From an uncultured Erythrobacter sp. (GTDB lineage Bacteria; Pseudomonadota; Alphaproteobacteria; Sphingomonadales; Sphingomonadaceae), in NCBI GenBank assembly GCA_947495555.1, contig CANLZI010000001.1, forward strand, positions 286,861 to 350,860: a stretch of DNA of 64,000 bases, written 5' to 3'. The translations under genes were made by a program, and so were the position numbers. Under the pieces are notes generated by a model that did no database searches, was not told where the DNA came from, and saw only the letters and a list, made by a program, of their open reading frames with translations. Below, piece after piece: positions 53,945 to 62,940 of the stretch (position 1 is the stretch's first letter; each line of letters begins with the position of its first letter).

Positions 53945-55928
53945 CGATGGATTCGCGGTCTACTTCGCCAGCACGGTTCTGGATGAAGTTAAAGCGGTGC
54001 TCTGGATTGCGCCCCATCAGGCGATCGACCAATTCTTTCACTGCTGCGCGATCTTCAAATTCTGCGGGCAGGGTGATGCGGATCAGGCCGCGGGTTTTTG
54101 GGGCCATAGTGGTTTCACGCAGTTGCTGGGGGTTCATCTCGCCCAAGCCCTTAAACCGGCCCACTTCCACTTTTTTGCCTTTGAACACCGTCTCTTCCAG
54201 CTCGGCGCGGTGCGCATCATCGCGGGCATAGCGGCTCTCTTTGCCAGCTGTCAGACGATAGAGCGGTGGCTGAGCGAGGAACAGATGCCCCTTTTTGACC
54301 AGATCGGGCATTTCCTGGAAAAAGAATGTCATCAACAGCGTTGCGATATGCGCGCCATCAACATCAGCATCGGTCATGATGATCACTCGGTCATAGCGCA
54401 GATTTTCTGCGTCGCATTCTTTCCGGGTGCCGCAACCCAGTGCCAGCGCAAGGTCGGCAATTTCTGCATTGGCGCGGATTTTATCGGTTGTGGCGCTGGC
54501 GACGTTCAGGATCTTACCTCGAATAGGAAGGATCGCCTGCGTCTTGCGATTGCGCGCCTGTTTGGCGCTGCCACCAGCTGAATCGCCTTCGACAATGAAC
54601 AATTCAGTCTCTGCATCGGTTTCACCGCTGCAATCGGTCAGCTTGCCGGGCAGTCGCAGCTTTTTGGCATTGGTGGCGCTTTTACGCTTGATCTCGCGTT
54701 CCTGCTTGCGCCGCAAACGCTCATCCATGCGCTCCATCACGACGCCCAGCAACGCTTTGCCGCGTTCCATATTGTCGGTCAGGAAATGGTCGAAGTGATC
54801 GCGAACAGCATTTTCAACCAGACGGGCCGCTTCGGGCGAGGTCAGCCGGTCCTTGGTCTGGGATTGAAATTGCGGATCGCGGATGAAGACGGACAGCATG
54901 ATCTCGCCGCCATTCATCACATCATCAGCGGTGATGTCCTTGGCCTTTTTCGTGCCGGTCAACTCGCCAAAGGCGCGCAAGCCCTTGGTCAAGGCACCGC
55001 GCAGGCCCTGTTCGTGCGTTCCGCCATCGGGGGTGGGAACGGTATTACAATACCAGCTGGTTGAGCCGTCGGAATAGAGCGGCCATGCGACTGCCCATTC
55101 GACCCTGCCCAAAGATTGTCCGCCATCATCCTCGGGAAAGTCCTGCTTGCCGGTAAAGGCTTGCGCCGTGACGCATTCACGCTCGCCGATTTGTTCGGCC
55201 AGATGATCTGCCAGACCGCCGGGAAATTTGAACACGGCATCCTCTGGCACATCTTCGGATGTTAGCGAGGGCGCGCATTTCCAGCGGATTTCTACGCCGG
55301 CAAACAGATAGGCCTTGGACCGCGCCAATTTGAACAGCCGGTGCGGTTTGAATTGACGGTCACCAAATATCTCTGTGTCGGGGGTAAAACTGACGGTGGT
55401 GCCGCGCCGGTTGGGCGTTGCGCCCAAATTCTCGATCTTGCCGAGCGTTTGACCCTTGGAAAATTCTTGCGCGAACAATTGCTTGTCACGCGCCACTTCC
55501 ACGCGAGTATGGCTGGACAGCGCGTTGACTACGCTGACACCCACGCCGTGCAATCCGCCACTGGTTGCATAGGCCTTGCCCGAGAATTTGCCGCCCGAGT
55601 GCAGCGTGGACAAGATCACTTCGAGCGTGGACTTACCTGGAAACTTGGGATGCTCGTCCACCGGAATGCCGCGGCCATTGTCCGCGATCGACAGGCGATT
55701 GCCTTCTTCCAGACGCACTTCGATGCGGCTTGCATGGCCAGCCACCGCTTCGTCCATCGCATTGTCCAGCACTTCGGCTGCCAAATGATGCAGGGCGCGA
55801 TCGTCGGTGCCGCCAATATACATGCCCGGACGACGCCGGACAGGCTCTAACCCTTCCAGCACCTCGATTGAGGAGGAATCATAATCGCCGCTGGAGGTTG
55901 GCGTTCCATCAAAAAGATCATCGGACAT
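53937..55928 (-). CDS. parE: DNA topoisomerase IV subunit B
   Basis: SSIEVLEGLEPVRRRPGMYIGGTDDRALHHLAAEVLDNAMDEAVAG; TOPRIM region FIVEGDSAGGSAKQARNRKTQAILPIRGKILNV. Confidence 0.96.
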   Translation of the reverse strand: MSDDLFDGTPTSSGDYDSSSIEVLEGLEPVRRRPGMYIGGTDDRALHHLAAEVLDNAMDEAVAGHASRIEVRLEEGNRLSIADNGRGIPVDEHPKFPGKSTLEVILSTLHSGGKFSGKAYATSGGLHGVGVSVVNALSSHTRVEVARDKQLFAQEFSKGQTLGKIENLGATPNRRGTTVSFTPDTEIFGDRQFKPHRLFKLARSKAYLFAGVEIRWKCAPSLTSEDVPEDAVFKFPGGLADHLAEQIGERECVTAQAFTGKQDFPEDDGGQSLGRVEWAVAWPLYSDGSTSWYCNTVPTPDGGTHEQGLRGALTKGLRAFGELTGTKKAKDITADDVMNGGEIMLSVFIRDPQFQSQTKDRLTSPEAARLVENAVRDHFDHFLTDNMERGKALLGVVMERMDERLRRKQEREIKRKSATNAKKLRLPGKLTDCSGETDAETELFIVEGDSAGGSAKQARNRKTQAILPIRGKILNVASATTDKIRANAEIADLALALGCGTRKECDAENLRYDRVIIMTDADVDGAHIATLLMTFFFQEMPDLVKKGHLFLAQPPLYRLTAGKESRYARDDAHRAELEETVFKGKKVEVGRFKGLGEMNPQQLRETTMAPKTRGLIRITLPAEFEDRAAVKELVDRLMGRNPEHRFNFIQNRAGEVDRESIDA

Positions 55929-55984
55929 GGCGCTGCTATAGGCCTCGGATTCGATCCGCTACAAGCAGCCAATAATAGTTTTCG

Positions 55985-57163
55985 TCAGTCGTTAAAGCGG
56001 GTGGGTGCCTGATCCACGATAACGACCTCGCCATTGCGCACTTCTCGCACTTCCATGGCGCGTTGGATCACGCCATCGCTGCCAAAGCGAAACGGTCCGT
56101 CCAGCCCCAGAAAACCGCCTTCGCTGCGCAATTCGGATTGCGGGAAGCGGCTGCCGATTCTCCAGTCTCTGGATACGCGCAGGGTCAACAAAACCGCGTC
56201 ATACCCTAAGGTAGAAATCCGGTAGGGTTTGCCGCCAAAGCGGTTTTCGTAACTGTCACTAAAGTTCTTGAAGCGCGCGTCGGACACGGCCGAGAACAAA
56301 GCTCCGCGCATTGCAACCGGCCGGGTGAGGGCGCTCTCGCCGCTCCACAGCTCTGTGCCCAGCACTTGTGTGTCGGTGGCCGGCTGTTCATCGGTTTGCT
56401 CTTTTAGAGCGACCGCAGCCTGCGTTGCCAGCCGCGCGCCATCAGCAATCAGCACGGCATCATAGCCACCGCGTGCGCGCAGTCGCTTGGCCGCGTTAGA
56501 GATAGAGACATTGCCGCGGTCATAGCGTTCGGCACTGCTCAATGACCCGCCAAACCCGCGCAGCACATTGTTCAATGCTGCCATGGAGCGATCTCCATAA
56601 TCGCCATTGGGAGCAAGCGCTGCAAAACTGCGCGCGCCCTTTTGCCGGGCGTAGCTTACCGTGCGGCTGACCGATTGTTCGGGGATGTGTCCCATCACGA
56701 ACACGCCCGAAGCGGCCACAGTGGTATCATTGGAGAAAGAGATCATCGGAACGCCAGATCGGCGAGTTTCTGCTCGTGCAGCCGAGACATTGCTGGCCAG
56801 CAGCGGCCCCAGGATCAATGTATTGCCATCGGCAACGGCGCGCGCCGCCGCTTCGCCTGCATTGGCGGATGTGTCATAAGTGGTGATGCGCAGATTGTCC
56901 GCATTGGTGTCCAGCAAGGCCATGGTGGTGGCGTTGGAGATCGATTGGCCCACCGCGCCATTGTTGCCATTCAGCGGCACCAGCAAAGCCACGCGGTGGC
57001 GTGTTTCATCGGTGGGAAGCGTTGTCGCGCTCGGCTCTGGTGTCGGTTCAGCGACCGGACCGGTGCTGGTGGGCCCCGTGTTGGGAACAATCTGACAGCC
57101 CGCCAACAGCGTTGCAGTGCCTGCAACCATCCACGCGCGTCCACTAAACAAAAAACGCTTCAT
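55985..57163 (-). CDS. Penicillin-binding protein activator (LpoA-like, periplasmic ligand-binding fold)
   Basis: Lipoprotein signal TLLAGC; RHRVALLVPLNGNNGAVGQSISNATTMALLDTNADNLRITTYDT. Confidence 0.85.
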   Translation of the reverse strand: MKRFLFSGRAWMVAGTATLLAGCQIVPNTGPTSTGPVAEPTPEPSATTLPTDETRHRVALLVPLNGNNGAVGQSISNATTMALLDTNADNLRITTYDTSANAGEAAARAVADGNTLILGPLLASNVSAARAETRRSGVPMISFSNDTTVAASGVFVMGHIPEQSVSRTVSYARQKGARSFAALAPNGDYGDRSMAALNNVLRGFGGSLSSAERYDRGNVSISNAAKRLRARGGYDAVLIADGARLATQAAVALKEQTDEQPATDTQVLGTELWSGESALTRPVAMRGALFSAVSDARFKNFSDSYENRFGGKPYRISTLGYDAVLLTLRVSRDWRIGSRFPQSELRSEGGFLGLDGPFRFGSDGVIQRAMEVREVRNGEVVIVDQAPTRFND

Positions 57164-57201
57164 TCTTGCCGACCCCAATTACTTGTACCAAAGAGCATTG
57201 A

Positions 57202-58095
57202 GTGAACACTCATCTGCCTGAACGTGACTTGTCTGAGTCCCCACCAGAACCCCTGACAAATGGGCTCTACATCGTCGCCACACCGATTGGCAATCTTGGC
57301 GATATAACGGTGCGTGCAGTCGATATTCTGAGCCGGTGCGATGCTGTTGCCTGTGAGGACACGCGGGTGACGGGCAAATTGATGAAGCATTTGGGCCTGC
57401 ACAAGCCGCTGTGGCGCTATGATGACCATTCCTCGCCGCATGACCGAGCCCGATTGATCGATGCGATGCGAAGCGGCGCGGTGGCCTTGGTCAGCGATGC
57501 CGGAACGCCGCTGGTGTCCGATCCAGGCTATCGTTTGGTGGCTGATGCACGCGAGCAGAATATCTCTGTCACCACCTTGCCTGGCGCCTGCGCGGTTATT
57601 GCGGGCCTCACCCTGTCAGGCCTACCCAATGATCGCTTTCTGTTTGGTGGATTTTTGCCTGTGAAAGAAAAAGCGCGCGCCGATGTTCTGGCTGAGTTGG
57701 GCCAGGTTGATGCAACGCTCATCTTTTACGAAACCGGGCCGCGCCTGACAAAATCGCTGGTCGCCATCGCGAAGGACTTGCCCGGCCGCACTGTGTCGGT
57801 CGCGCGTGAGCTGACCAAGCTCCACGAAGAATGCCGCACCGATACGCCAGAAAATTTGCTGGAGCATTATCAGGCGCATCCTCCCAAGGGAGAGATTGTG
57901 CTCCTGATCGCTCCGCCGAATGACGAGCAACCACACGGCGATCCCGATGCATTGCTACGAGAAGCCTTGGCAACGCTAAAGCCGTCGCAAGCTGCGGGGC
58001 AAGTGGCCAAGGCAACCGGGCTCGATCGCAAGACGCTCTATGCTCGCGCACTCGAGATCGGCGCTGAGACACGCGACAAGCAGGGCAATCTGTGA
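57202..58095 (+). CDS. rsmI: 16S rRNA (cytidine(1402)-2'-O)-methyltransferase
   Basis: GLYIVATPIGNLGDITVRAVDILSRCDAVACEDTRVTGKLMKHLG. Confidence 0.96.
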   Translation: MNTHLPERDLSESPPEPLTNGLYIVATPIGNLGDITVRAVDILSRCDAVACEDTRVTGKLMKHLGLHKPLWRYDDHSSPHDRARLIDAMRSGAVALVSDAGTPLVSDPGYRLVADAREQNISVTTLPGACAVIAGLTLSGLPNDRFLFGGFLPVKEKARADVLAELGQVDATLIFYETGPRLTKSLVAIAKDLPGRTVSVARELTKLHEECRTDTPENLLEHYQAHPPKGEIVLLIAPPNDEQPHGDPDALLREALATLKPSQAAGQVAKATGLDRKTLYARALEIGAETRDKQGNL

Positions 58096-58442
58096 AGCGC
58101 AAGCTGGCCGAACAAAGCGGGCGGCAAGCGGAACGGTGGGCCTCTGTCTGGCTGCGTCTGAAAGGTTGGAAGGTTCTGGCCCAACGGGTCAAAACTCCGC
58201 GCGGAGAGATAGATCTCATTTGCAGGCGCAGCGGCATCGTTGCCTTTGTCGAAGTTAAATTCCGCAAGCGCGCTGTTGACCTTGATCATGCCATCGATGC
58301 CTACCGCTTGAAACGCGTTGCAGCGGCGGTTGAATGCGTCGCCCATGAATATGTCCGCGATGGCGAGGATATGCGCGTAGACGTTATCCTACTTGCGCCC
58401 GGCGTCTTGCCACGCCACATCACCAATGCATGGCAACCATAA
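58092..58442 (+). CDS. YraN family (UPF0102) protein
   Basis: LAEQSGRQAERWASVWLRLKGWKVLAQRVKTPRGEIDLICRRSGIVAFVEVKFR. Confidence 0.92.
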   Translation: MKRKLAEQSGRQAERWASVWLRLKGWKVLAQRVKTPRGEIDLICRRSGIVAFVEVKFRKRAVDLDHAIDAYRLKRVAAAVECVAHEYVRDGEDMRVDVILLAPGVLPRHITNAWQP

Positions 58443-58453
58443 GAGAGTATTGA

Positions 58454-59413
58454 ATGTCCCTACGCATCGCAGTTCAGATGGACCCGATTGAAAGCGTGAA
58501 CATCGCCGGGGATTCTTCCTTTGCCTTGATGGAGGCAGCCCAGGCGCGCGGTCATGAAATCTTCGAATATCACGTCGAAAGCCTGACTTTGGACGCGGAT
58601 GATCGTCTGTATGCCGAATGCCAACCGGTGACGGTTCAGCGAGTTGTGGGCGATCATTTTACCAAAGGAGAGGCCATGCGCCTCGATCTGGGCAAGGACA
58701 TTGATGTCATTTTGATGCGCCAAGATCCGCCATTTGACATGGGCTATATCACTGCGACCCATTTGCTCGACCGGATCGAGAGCGAGACATTGGTGGTCAA
58801 CAATCCCACCAGCGTGCGCAATGCACCAGAAAAGGTGATGGTGCTGGATTATCGCGAATTCATGCCGCCAACCTTGGTCACGCGGAGCGTGGACGAGGTA
58901 AAGCGGTTCATGGCTGAGCACGGCGCCGTTGTGGTCAAACCTATCCACGGCAATGGCGGCAAGGCGATCTTCCGTGTGCCCGCCGATGGCGACAATCTGA
59001 CGGCTCTGTTTGAAGTGTTCAACCAGACCTGGCCCGAACCACACATGGTCCAGCCCTTCCTTCCCGAAGTGGCCGAGGGGGACAAGCGCATCGTGCTGAT
59101 CGATGGCGAAGTGGCTGGCGCGATCAACCGCATCCCGGGCGAGGGCGAGTTCCGCTCTAACCTGGCGATGGGCGGCAGCGCTGAACCCACCCAATTGACC
59201 GAGCGCGAGCAGGAAATTTGCGCCGCGATGGGGCCAGATCTGAAACGGCTCGGCCTGACATTTGTCGGGATCGATGTGATTGGCGGCAAATGGCTGACCG
59301 AGATCAACGTAACCTCACCCACAGGAATTGTGGCGATCAGCAATTTTGACGGCACCGATCTGGCCGGAATGATCTGGGACGCGATCGAGGGACGTGTGGC
59401 TGCGAGCCGTTAA
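58454..59413 (+). CDS. gshB: Glutathione synthase
   Basis: MSLRIAVQMDPIESVNIAGDSSFALMEAAQARGHEIFEYHVESLTL...FVGIDVIGGKWLTEINVTSPTGIVAISNFDGTDLAGMIWDAIEGRVAASR. Confidence 0.97.
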   Translation: MSLRIAVQMDPIESVNIAGDSSFALMEAAQARGHEIFEYHVESLTLDADDRLYAECQPVTVQRVVGDHFTKGEAMRLDLGKDIDVILMRQDPPFDMGYITATHLLDRIESETLVVNNPTSVRNAPEKVMVLDYREFMPPTLVTRSVDEVKRFMAEHGAVVVKPIHGNGGKAIFRVPADGDNLTALFEVFNQTWPEPHMVQPFLPEVAEGDKRIVLIDGEVAGAINRIPGEGEFRSNLAMGGSAEPTQLTEREQEICAAMGPDLKRLGLTFVGIDVIGGKWLTEINVTSPTGIVAISNFDGTDLAGMIWDAIEGRVAASR

Positions 59414-59524
59414 GTCTGCAAGCGAAGACCTAGGGTAGACGACCATAGTTTCGTCGATAATGTGGTCCATCGGCAGGTATTCTCTGCGGCTTCACACATA
59501 AATTGGAGTTGGCTAGGAAGGCCT

Positions 59525-60298
59525 ATGGAAAGTCAACGGGAACACAATCGCCAAGGCTGGAACCAGCGCGTTGCCGAAGGCGACATGTGGACGCTTCCGG
59601 TAGATCCGGAAACAATCGCTCGTGCACGAGACGGTGATTGGGAAGTCCTGCTTACTCCGAAAAAGTCGGTCCCACGCGCTTGGTTCGGCGAAATTTCAGG
59701 CAAAGACATTCTTGGCCTCGCATCGGGTGGTGGGCAGCAGAGCCCCATCTTTGCCGCTGCAGGAGCCAATGTGACGTGTCTTGATGCGTCAGAGGCCCAA
59801 CTTGCCCGCGATCAGCAAGTGGCCCAGCGCGAGGGTCTGAATATCCGCACGGCACAGGGATATATGCATGATCTATCGGCCTTCGCGGATGCTAGTTTCG
59901 ATTTGGTCTTTAACCCCTGCTCGACAGCGTTTGCACCCGAAGTTTTGCCGGTATGGCTCGAGTGCGCCCGCGTGCTGCGTCCCGGTGGAGTTCTGATGAC
60001 AGGATTTTACAATCCGGTCTTTTTTGTGTTTGACCAATTGGCAATGGATCGCGGTGAGTTGGTGGCGCGTCATTCGCTCCCATATTCTGACTTCGAATTG
60101 CCGGAGGAAGAACGAAAACAGATGTTGGCCGATGATCCAACCTTGTGCTTCAGCCACACATTGGAGACACAGATTGGGGGTCAGTTACAGGCTGGCCTTC
60201 TGTTGGCTGATATGTTCGAGGACAATTGGGCCGAATTGGATGAGGTCGGTCGCCTGTTCAATCCTTTCATCGCCACAAGAGCGGTAAAGCCTGCCTGA
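59525..60298 (+). CDS. Class I SAM-dependent methyltransferase (accessory cassette)
   Basis: EISGKDILGLASGGGQQSPIFAAAGANVTCLDASEAQLARDQQVAQREGLNI. Confidence 0.9.
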   Translation: MESQREHNRQGWNQRVAEGDMWTLPVDPETIARARDGDWEVLLTPKKSVPRAWFGEISGKDILGLASGGGQQSPIFAAAGANVTCLDASEAQLARDQQVAQREGLNIRTAQGYMHDLSAFADASFDLVFNPCSTAFAPEVLPVWLECARVLRPGGVLMTGFYNPVFFVFDQLAMDRGELVARHSLPYSDFELPEEERKQMLADDPTLCFSHTLETQIGGQLQAGLLLADMFEDNWAELDEVGRLFNPFIATRAVKPA

Positions 60299-60311
60299 GC
60301 CATGCCAAACC

Positions 60312-60388
60312 CGATCTGGTGGGCATGATCTGGGACGCGATTGAGAAGCATGTGACTGCGAACGGTCAGGTCCGCTAACGACCCAATT
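60312..60388 (+). repeat. Diverged extra copy of the gshB 3' end (copy 1)
   Basis: Encodes DLVGMIWDAIEKHVTANGQVR*; compare authentic DLAGMIWDAIEGRVAASR*. Confidence 0.85.
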
Positions 60389-60446
60389 ATGGTAGTACGG
60401 CAATCGTCCCAAATTTGCGGCCTTCTGCCTACCAAGCGGATTCCAC

Positions 60447-61418
60447 CTAAATGACCATCTCCACTATTGCAGCAAACGGTCCCTTCTTGTGACCGCCGCC
60501 CAAGAACTGATGGGCACCTGTTCTGAGGCCCTGCGATGCAACGAAATTTTGTAGTCGCTCATAAGCATCAGTTGAGCAATCGAGGCCAAATACAATCTCT
60601 TCGCCGGTGAGCTCAAGTGACCAGCTAACAGCTTTGCTCTTTGTCAATCTTACCAGGCGGTCGGCATAGATGTCAGCAACGACCACGCTACCGGGTGCTG
60701 CGTTTTGCCTTAAGGTTGCCAAAGTCGCCCGCACGGAACGCTCGGAAAGGTATAGTGTGACACCCTCCCACAGAAAGATGGTCTTCCTGGTTGGATCATA
60801 ATCGGTGGCAAGAAGCGAGTTGATCCAATTGGGATCAGAAAAGTCGACTTCAACGAAACGGACTTGCGAAGAATCAATCTTTGCAGCTGCCAGATGCCTG
60901 CGCTTGTGGGCCTGATCAGCAGCTTGATCGAGTTCATATATGGCAATGTCGCCCTGGGTAAGTTTGCCATAGGCACGGGTATCTAGTCCTGCCCCAAGTA
61001 CTACAAACTGAGCGGCATCGGCAAGATTTGCTTCAATAAGCCTGTCGAACACAACGGTCCTTGATGGCACCAGATTCGCGATGCCAGCCTTCTCCGGCTT
61101 GGGCAGCGTCGGATAAAGGAACTGAACACCGAGGGCCTTGTGCACTAGCCACAGCGGGAAAAGCGTTAGCCAAAGGCCCGGGACAGAGTTGTTAGGGATG
61201 CTAGCTGCGAGTTTTCGCGCAGCGCGATCCTTTCGCAAGCCGAAAACATCCATAGCCCAGCGCCCATTGATTATCTCAACAGCCGTTTGCGAAACACCCA
61301 GCTTTTTACTGACAACAAGCTGGCGGTATCCAACCATGATCACGCCGACAACGCTCAACGGAAGCCAGATAAGCTGCAGCGGTACAAAAACTAAATAGGA
61401 AAGGAACTTCACCCGCAC
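60447..61418 (-). CDS. Class I SAM-dependent methyltransferase (LCMT/PPM-like)
   Basis: VFDRLIEANLADAAQFVVLGAGLDTRAYGKLTQGDIAIYELDQAADQAHKRRHL...TIFLWEGVTLYLSERSVRATLATLRQNAAPGSVVVADIY. Confidence 0.88.
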   Translation of the reverse strand: MRVKFLSYLVFVPLQLIWLPLSVVGVIMVGYRQLVVSKKLGVSQTAVEIINGRWAMDVFGLRKDRAARKLAASIPNNSVPGLWLTLFPLWLVHKALGVQFLYPTLPKPEKAGIANLVPSRTVVFDRLIEANLADAAQFVVLGAGLDTRAYGKLTQGDIAIYELDQAADQAHKRRHLAAAKIDSSQVRFVEVDFSDPNWINSLLATDYDPTRKTIFLWEGVTLYLSERSVRATLATLRQNAAPGSVVVADIYADRLVRLTKSKAVSWSLELTGEEIVFGLDCSTDAYERLQNFVASQGLRTGAHQFLGGGHKKGPFAAIVEMVI

Positions 61419-61494
61419 TCCCGTGGCGGTTTTGTCAGAATGAACTTCGTATCACGACGCGGGAGCCGATCCAACAATGCGACCGGGTTCTATT

Positions 61495-61506
61495 CCAATT
61501 GCGGAC
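61495..61506. repeat. CCAATTGCGGAC motif, copy a
   Basis: Exact 12-mer shared with 62419-62430 and 62928-62939. Confidence 0.7.
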
Positions 61507-61507
61507 A

Positions 61508-62149
61508 TCAAGTTGCTTCGGTTTTGAAGCCCAGTATCAAAATTGTCTTCTCGGCGCAGAGTTTCTCAAAATTGGTATTGGCCAAAGCGAGGGCGTCCTC
61601 CGAGATGGGGGCAGTCACGTCCTCAACAAACTTCTGGAGCACTGGTTGATCGAGTGAGCCAAACACATCGTATATCACTGGCTCAGAGCGTTTCGCCTCG
61701 ATTTCTTTGGCTCGCTCGTCAGGAACGTCACATGCAAATACTACTGCCTGACAATTGACCTTAGAAGGTACAGTCACGCGGCAACTATCCGCATTCACTG
61801 AAACCGTATTACCTTGGTACATTGGGTGTGTTCCGCACATCAGCGTTCCACAGCACGTCGACATTGCAGTCGTGTTTGCTCCTTCTTCGCTAAGTTTCGA
61901 GAACTCGAGCCTTTCGCGAGATGCTTCATCAACAATGAAAGCATTGGCGAAGTAGACGAGATCGACTCCGCGTTCAAAATTTACAACTGCTTCGGGAAGT
62001 TCGTTCTCGGGAGCTCTGCTCGCCGACATGAACCCTCGCTTGCGGCAGTCACTGCACAGGCATTCAGTGCGGCTTCGCATCGCGGGGTCACAAAGCACGA
62101 TCCGGCACTTACCGCATCGGCATTCAAGGTAAGCCTCTGGCTCGGTCAT
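61508..62149 (-). CDS. GFA/CENP-V-type zinc-binding protein
   Basis: ECRCGKCRIVLCDPAMRSRTECLCSDCRKRG...STCCGTLMCGTHP. Confidence 0.75.
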   Translation of the reverse strand: MTEPEAYLECRCGKCRIVLCDPAMRSRTECLCSDCRKRGFMSASRAPENELPEAVVNFERGVDLVYFANAFIVDEASRERLEFSKLSEEGANTTAMSTCCGTLMCGTHPMYQGNTVSVNADSCRVTVPSKVNCQAVVFACDVPDERAKEIEAKRSEPVIYDVFGSLDQPVLQKFVEDVTAPISEDALALANTNFEKLCAEKTILILGFKTEAT

Positions 62150-62279
62150 ACTCTATGTCCATCCATGCATCTTACCTATTGCTATGCATTTTCTCGCGAG
62201 GCAACCCGAAGGTCCGAAGAGATTTGGTACAAGAACGCCTGCAAACTTCTGCCGGGCGTTTCCATGCCAGTATCGGTCC

Positions 62280-62362
62280 TTAATGCTTTTTCGCCTCTTT
62301 GCGTGCCCTTGGATGGGCATCGCGATAATTTTCCAACATCGTTGCTGCATCCACCTGCGTGT
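62280..62362 (-). pseudogene. Diverged extra copy of the xerC 3' end
   Basis: Minus strand encodes TQVDAATMLENYRDAHPRARKEAKKH*; authentic xerC ends TQVDAATMLENYRDAHPRARKGARKK*; about 90% nucleotide identity over about 72 nt. Confidence 0.88.
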
Positions 62363-62363
62363 G

Positions 62364-62424
62364 GATCGGGACGCGATTGAGGTGCGGGCGGCTGCGAATG
62401 GTTAGGTCTGCAATCGACCCAATT
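62364..62424 (+). repeat. Diverged extra copy of the gshB 3' end (copy 2), fused to the xerC fragment
   Basis: Encodes DRDAIEVRAAANG*; about 80% identical to 60327-60388, including the downstream CGACCCAATT flank. Confidence 0.82.
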
Positions 62425-62430
62425 GCGGAC
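62406..62430. repeat. Imperfect inverted repeat GTCTGC-aatcgacccaatt-GCGGAC, containing CCAATTGCGGAC copy b
   Basis: Arms at 62406-62411 and 62425-62430. Confidence 0.6.
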
Positions 62431-62437
62431 GTTGATC

Positions 62438-62851
62438 CTATCCTAGGTCAGCGTTGACATGCCGAAGGAGTTCAATTTCAATAGCTGTCTCCACAGCCGA
62501 CCATATATCCGATGCATTTTGATGCATTGATTCCTGATCAGAAAGCTCATTTGCCGTTTTAGGGGCAAACTGATCGATGGCTTCAACCAACTCATCGAGA
62601 GCTTCTAGTAGACGGCTTTTCAACCCTATGGGATCGCTTACGCCTTTGAAGTAAGAGTCTTCCCGACCATAAACGTAGGAGCAATTTCCTCTCGTCACGA
62701 CGCTAAAGAGTGGACCTGCGATGCAATCCCTTAGGGCCTCTGTGTCGATCCACATGTCACGCCCTCGCTCTGATCTGCAATGCTGTCCCAGTGGGCTTCG
62801 GAAAGCTGTATTGAACTGGCTCTCAATTTGTTGCTGGTTTTGGTCGTTCAT
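62438..62851 (-). CDS. Hypothetical protein (accessory cassette)
   Basis: 137-aa ORF MNDQNQQQIESQFNTAFRSPLGQHCRSERGRDMWIDTEAL...; no family recognised. Confidence 0.55.
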   Translation of the reverse strand: MNDQNQQQIESQFNTAFRSPLGQHCRSERGRDMWIDTEALRDCIAGPLFSVVTRGNCSYVYGREDSYFKGVSDPIGLKSRLLEALDELVEAIDQFAPKTANELSDQESMHQNASDIWSAVETAIEIELLRHVNADLG

Positions 62852-62927
62852 TTGAGAAACCTAAGCGCCTCCTGAAGGGTACACAAGAATTCCAATCCCC
62901 TTCGGATTAAAGTGACTGCTTTCCACC

Positions 62928-62939
62928 CCAATTGCGGAC
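62928..62939. repeat. CCAATTGCGGAC motif, copy c, abutting the xerC stop codon
   Basis: Context GTGACTGCTTTCCACCCCAATTGCGGACGCTAC. Confidence 0.7.
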
Positions 62940-62940
62940 G

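Noticed and set aside
62153-62380. Short ORFs over 62153-62405 (65, 73 and 188 aa) as real genes
   Set aside because: They read across the fused xerC-tail/gshB-tail remnants in mixed frames; the remnants explain the sequence.
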